A stretch of DNA of 64,000 nt, taken from the NCBI GenBank assembly GCA_029263195.1, contig JAJCXX010000016.1, positions 1 to 64,000 on the forward strand, read 5' to 3'. Under the pieces are notes generated by a model. It did not search any database, was not told the DNA's origin, and was given only the letters and a program-made list of their open reading frames with translations. Source of the stretch: Acidimicrobiales bacterium. Its GTDB lineage: Bacteria > Actinomycetota > Acidimicrobiia > Acidimicrobiales > Aldehydirespiratoraceae. The translations under genes and the position numbers were made by a program. Below, one piece after another: positions 61,335 through 64,000 of this stretch (positions are counted from its first letter, which is position 1; each line of letters begins with the position of its first letter).

Positions 61335-62201
61335 TCAGGCCGGAACAGCGATCTTGGCCAGTGCCGCCGCGATGCTCTCGGCAAGGTCCACGATGCGTGG
61401 GCTCCATCTCGACGCCACGTCGTCGTCGAGGGCCACAATGTCGCCGCTGATGACGCTGGAGATGGTGTCCCAGCCGGGCCGGGCGGCCACCGTGGCGGCG
61501 CTTTCCCCGCTGTAGAGAGCGTCGGAAAGGAAGATCAGATCCGGATCAGCGTCGATGATGTATTCGTTGCTGAGCTGAGGGAAGCCAAAGGACGAACCAT
61601 CGGCATCGGCGGCATCGGCGATGTTGGACATCCCGAACAGGCCGTAGATCTCTCCGATGAAGGTCGATGATGTCGCCGTGTAGAGGGTGTTGTCGATCTC
61701 ATGGAAGAACGTGACGCCGTTCCCGGCGGGGGTCTCGGATACCAGATCGGCCAACTTGGTCTTCATGTTCTCGACGAGATCGGCGGCCTCTTGCTCATGG
61801 CCGGTCGACGCACCGAGCTCGTCGATCTGGGCGTAGACATCGGCGATCGACGCGGCGGGGGCCTGGACGAGTCCGGCCACGCCGAGCTCTCCGAGTCCGT
61901 CGATGAGATCGCCCGGGTCGTAGCTGACGACCACGAGATCGGGGTCGTAGCCCGCGATCGCTTCGACGTTGGGCTGAAAGGCGCTGAGGTCGGTGATCGG
62001 GGCTTCGGCCGGGAAGTTCGACAACGAGTCGACGCCCACGACCTGGTCGCCGGCTCCGATTTCGAAGAGGATCTCGGTGGCGGTCGGTGACAGCGACACT
62101 ATCTGGCGGGCTTGACCGTCGGCTTCGCCTTCGGTGCCGCCCGATCCGCAAGCGGTCGCCAGAGCAGCCGTCGCCATCAGGGCAATCATCATGTGTTTCA
62201 T
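61335..62201 (-). CDS. btuF: B12-type ABC transporter substrate-binding lipoprotein
   Basis: 288 residues. Signal peptide with lipobox LATACGSG. Fold of BtuF/FhuD-type binding proteins: RQIVSLSPTATEILFEIGAG, VVGVDSLSNFPAEAP, VEAIAGYDPDLVVVSYD, ADPDLIFLSDALYSG. AGGAGGT lies 7 nt before the ATG. A cobalamin riboswitch in the leader assigns cobalamin or a cobamide as the likely substrate. Confidence 0.9.
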   Translation of the reverse strand: MKHMMIALMATAALATACGSGGTEGEADGQARQIVSLSPTATEILFEIGAGDQVVGVDSLSNFPAEAPITDLSAFQPNVEAIAGYDPDLVVVSYDPGDLIDGLGELGVAGLVQAPAASIADVYAQIDELGASTGHEQEAADLVENMKTKLADLVSETPAGNGVTFFHEIDNTLYTATSSTFIGEIYGLFGMSNIADAADADGSSFGFPQLSNEYIIDADPDLIFLSDALYSGESAATVAARPGWDTISSVISGDIVALDDDVASRWSPRIVDLAESIAAALAKIAVPA

Positions 62202-62285
62202 CGGTTGTACCTCCTGTGGCTCGAGGTTCAGGCACGAGCGACGGGGTCAACCGGTCGCACGAGCCGTCCCTTTTCCTCGAGGGTC

Positions 62286-62403
62286 GGTTCGTGAGTGTTC
62301 AGCGGGAGGCGATCGGACTCGTTCGGCCACCGACGGGGTCGGGACCGACATCACCGCTGCGGGACAGCGCCGGATTCAAACCGGACTTCGCTCCTTGTGA
62401 ACC
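62286..62403 (-). promoter_or_regulatory. Cobalamin riboswitch upstream of btuFCD
   Basis: The minus strand carries the core AAGTCCGGTTTGAATCCGGC and GCTGTCCCGCAGCGGTGA, then the B12-box-like GAGTCCGATCGCCTCCCGCTGA. Outer GGTTC/GAACC strands (62403-62399 with 62290-62286) can close the element. Behind it the leader (62202-62285) has two CCTCGAG strings, one near the AGGAGGT, so a switch acting on translation is likely. Confidence 0.85.
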
Positions 62404-62411
62404 CTTGGAGA

Positions 62412-63485
62412 CTAGACCGTCAGGGCGTCGAGTCGGCCAATCGCGTCGGCAACAATGCGCGTAATCAGCTCATCGCAGGTCGGTAGGTCGTCGACAACCC
62501 CGACACATTGGCCGGTCGGGAGGATCCCGACTTCGGCACGTCCCTCCACCAAGGCGGCCCGCGTGAGCATCGGGGCGTTGGCCGCCATCGCCACCTGTGA
62601 CCACGAGAGTTCCTGGCTTCGTCTCATGGCCAGCCCCTCCTTCACGAGGGCGGTGAGAGGTGTCCCCGTGAGCTTCCGGAATCGGAGAGCGTTGAGGGCG
62701 GCTCGCGGGAACCGGGCCAGACGGGACGACTCGAGCTGTTCGACCATCGACGTGCGGATCACCCTCTGGGGTGCACCGTCGATCGCGGTCGACACCACCG
62801 TGCCGGTGACCGCAGTGTCGAGATAGATCGCCTGGACCTCATCGGGCACTCGACTCTCGGCGGTCAGCAGGAATCGGGTGCCCATGGCGATGCCGTCGGT
62901 GCCCCACGCCAAAGCAGCCGCGAGGCCCCTTCCGTCGTGGAAGCCACCCGCTGCGATCACCGGTAGATCGACGGCGTCGAGCACTTGAGGCACCAGCAGC
63001 GAAGTCGGGATCGTGCCGGTGTGGCCTCCGCCCTCGGCTCCCTGGCAGAGCACGGCGTCGACACCCCACTCGGCGACCTTCTCGGCGTGGCGTCGGGCCC
63101 CGATGGTGGGCATGACGACCACACCACCGTCCTTGAGCTTCTTCACCATGTCGGGGCGAGGGGCCTGCGCGAAGCTGGCGACCTTCACACCCGCCGCGAT
63201 CATGTGGTCGACCCGCTCGACTATGTCGGCGGCATCGGTTCGGAGGTTGATCCCGAACGGTCGGTCGGTGGCGTCCTTGATCCGGGAGACCGCGGCCTTG
63301 GTTTCTTCGAGGGTCAGGGTGGCCGAGGCCAAGATGCCCAAGCCACCGGCCTCAGCGGTGCCGACCACGAGTGATACGCCGGCCACCCAGCCCATACCGG
63401 TCTGCACGATCGGGTAGTCGACACCGAACAGAGATGTCGCTCTCGTCTGCAGTCTGCGGTCGACGGTGCGTCGATCAGTGGCCAT
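62412..63485 (-). CDS. Nitronate-monooxygenase-family flavoenzyme, IpdC-like
   Basis: 357 residues. FMN TIM barrel: FGVDYPIVQTGMGWVAGVSL, GGLGILASATLTLEE, CQGAEGGGHTGTIPTSLLVP, AAGGFHDGRGLAAALAWG. The C-terminal SQELSWSQVAMAANAPMLTR looks, from memory, like mycobacterial IpdC (Rv3553), which acts in breakdown of the last steroid rings. The alternative is a general nitronate monooxygenase. AAGGTGG precedes the ATG; TAAGGT also fits a -10 with a 6-nt gap. Confidence 0.87.
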   Translation of the reverse strand: MATDRRTVDRRLQTRATSLFGVDYPIVQTGMGWVAGVSLVVGTAEAGGLGILASATLTLEETKAAVSRIKDATDRPFGINLRTDAADIVERVDHMIAAGVKVASFAQAPRPDMVKKLKDGGVVVMPTIGARRHAEKVAEWGVDAVLCQGAEGGGHTGTIPTSLLVPQVLDAVDLPVIAAGGFHDGRGLAAALAWGTDGIAMGTRFLLTAESRVPDEVQAIYLDTAVTGTVVSTAIDGAPQRVIRTSMVEQLESSRLARFPRAALNALRFRKLTGTPLTALVKEGLAMRRSQELSWSQVAMAANAPMLTRAALVEGRAEVGILPTGQCVGVVDDLPTCDELITRIVADAIGRLDALTV

Positions 63486-63557
63486 GGCGCCACCTTAGGT
63501 TGAGTGGGTCTGATGCCGGGCACTCCATAGGTCCCGATCCGGATCTATGGTCGCGAC

Positions 63558-64000
63558 ATGTTGCTCAAGGGCTCGCAGATACTGTCCGATCGCTACCTCA
63601 ACAAGAGCACGGCCTTCACGCATCGGGAGCGAGAGGCCTATCGCCTTGATGGGTTGATTCCACCGGTGGTCGAGGACATCGAAACCCAGCTCGGTCGGGT
63701 GCGGGCGGAGTACGACGCCAAGAGCGCCGACCTCGAACGTCACATCTTTCTGCGGGCATTGCAGGAACGAAACTCCGTGTTGTTCTATGCGTTCGTATCG
63801 GAGAATCTCGAAGAGATCCTGCCGATCATCTACACCCCCACGGTCGGTGTCTCGTGCCAGAAATGGTCTCGCACCTACCGACGCGAACACGGTCTGTTCC
63901 TGTCGTGGCCTCAGCGCCATCGGGCCGCCGAAATGATCAACAACGTCGTTGGCGATGCCGAGATCGACGTGGTCGTGGTGACCGACGGCGAACGAATACT
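63558..64000 (+). CDS. Malic enzyme, N-terminal part (continues past window)
   Basis: 147 codons are visible from ATG 63558. The malic-enzyme N-terminal domain is clear: RYLNKSTAFTHREREAYRLD, GLIPPVVEDIETQLGRV, EILPIIYTPTVGVSCQKWS, YRREHGLFLSW, and VVVVTDGERI at the edge. It converts malate to pyruvate and CO2. The cofactor cannot be told yet. TATGGT is 6 nt before the ATG, without a Shine-Dalgarno. Confidence 0.93.
   Translation, partial: MLLKGSQILSDRYLNKSTAFTHREREAYRLDGLIPPVVEDIETQLGRVRAEYDAKSADLERHIFLRALQERNSVLFYAFVSENLEEILPIIYTPTVGVSCQKWSRTYRREHGLFLSWPQRHRAAEMINNVVGDAEIDVVVVTDGERI

Overview
The window comes from a high-GC actinobacterium, most likely an environmental member of the class Acidimicrobiia. 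This placement is an inference from gene content: a mycothione reductase, a GarA/GcvH/MerR/DUF151 block arranged as in mycobacteria, a four-domain ribosomal S1, an ANTAR response regulator, F420/flavin LLM and sterol-type CoA enzymes, and many gene starts that look leaderless. No rRNA, CRISPR array, intact prophage or intact insertion sequence is visible.

Layout. 1-4.4 kb: part of a Flp/Tad pilus operon on the minus strand (cpaB, cpaE, tadA/cpaF, start of a VWA-type tadB). 4.5-10.4 kb: rpsA, polA, an ANTAR regulator with a coiled-coil partner, and a DUF3105 lipoprotein. 10.5-14.35 kb: a probable decayed element at tRNA-Leu(CAA), holding a LysE exporter, a two-component system with a small membrane protein, and a broken tyrosine integrase. 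14.7-19.5 kb: a type II fatty-acid operon (fabD-fabH-fabG-acpP-fabF) with a convergent dehydratase. 19.6-23.0 kb: HU, truncated haemoglobin, a TlpA/CcdA thiol-redox pair, and an ECF sigma factor flanked by two HxxxCxxC zinc proteins. 23.0-43.3 kb: mainly CoA and lipid catabolism (EchA20-like hydratase, Ltp thiolase with DUF35, LLM oxidoreductase behind a KstR-like site, fused indolepyruvate oxidoreductase, acyl-CoA dehydrogenase, CitE-like lyase, MaoC, FadD19-like ligase), with gcvP, a GH20 hydrolase and mycothione reductase between. 43.4-52.1 kb: glpD, aroC, gcvT, then the block McdR-like regulator, CBS protein, BFN nuclease, phosphoribosyltransferase, FtsR-like MerR, GarA and gcvH. 52.1-59.5 kb: a sugar nucleotidyltransferase/PMM-like fusion, a CDP-alcohol phosphatidyltransferase, and nucleotide or DNA housekeeping genes (HIT, SRAP, Maf, Dus). 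59.5-64 kb: a B12 importer btuFCD behind a cobalamin riboswitch, an IpdC-like flavoenzyme and the start of a malic enzyme.

How the genes fit together. Sterol-type catabolic genes (EchA20-like, IpdC-like, FadD19-like, LLM) are scattered rather than clustered. The glycine cleavage genes are also split into three places, with gcvH beside the GarA and FtsR regulators.

The most unusual structure is promoter architecture. At least fourteen starts have a TAnnnT -10 element 6-9 nt upstream, mostly without a Shine-Dalgarno. In three divergent pairs the start codons are only 22-23 bp apart and the two opposed -10 hexamers share a central TA. This suggests compact, symmetric promoters driving two leaderless mRNAs.
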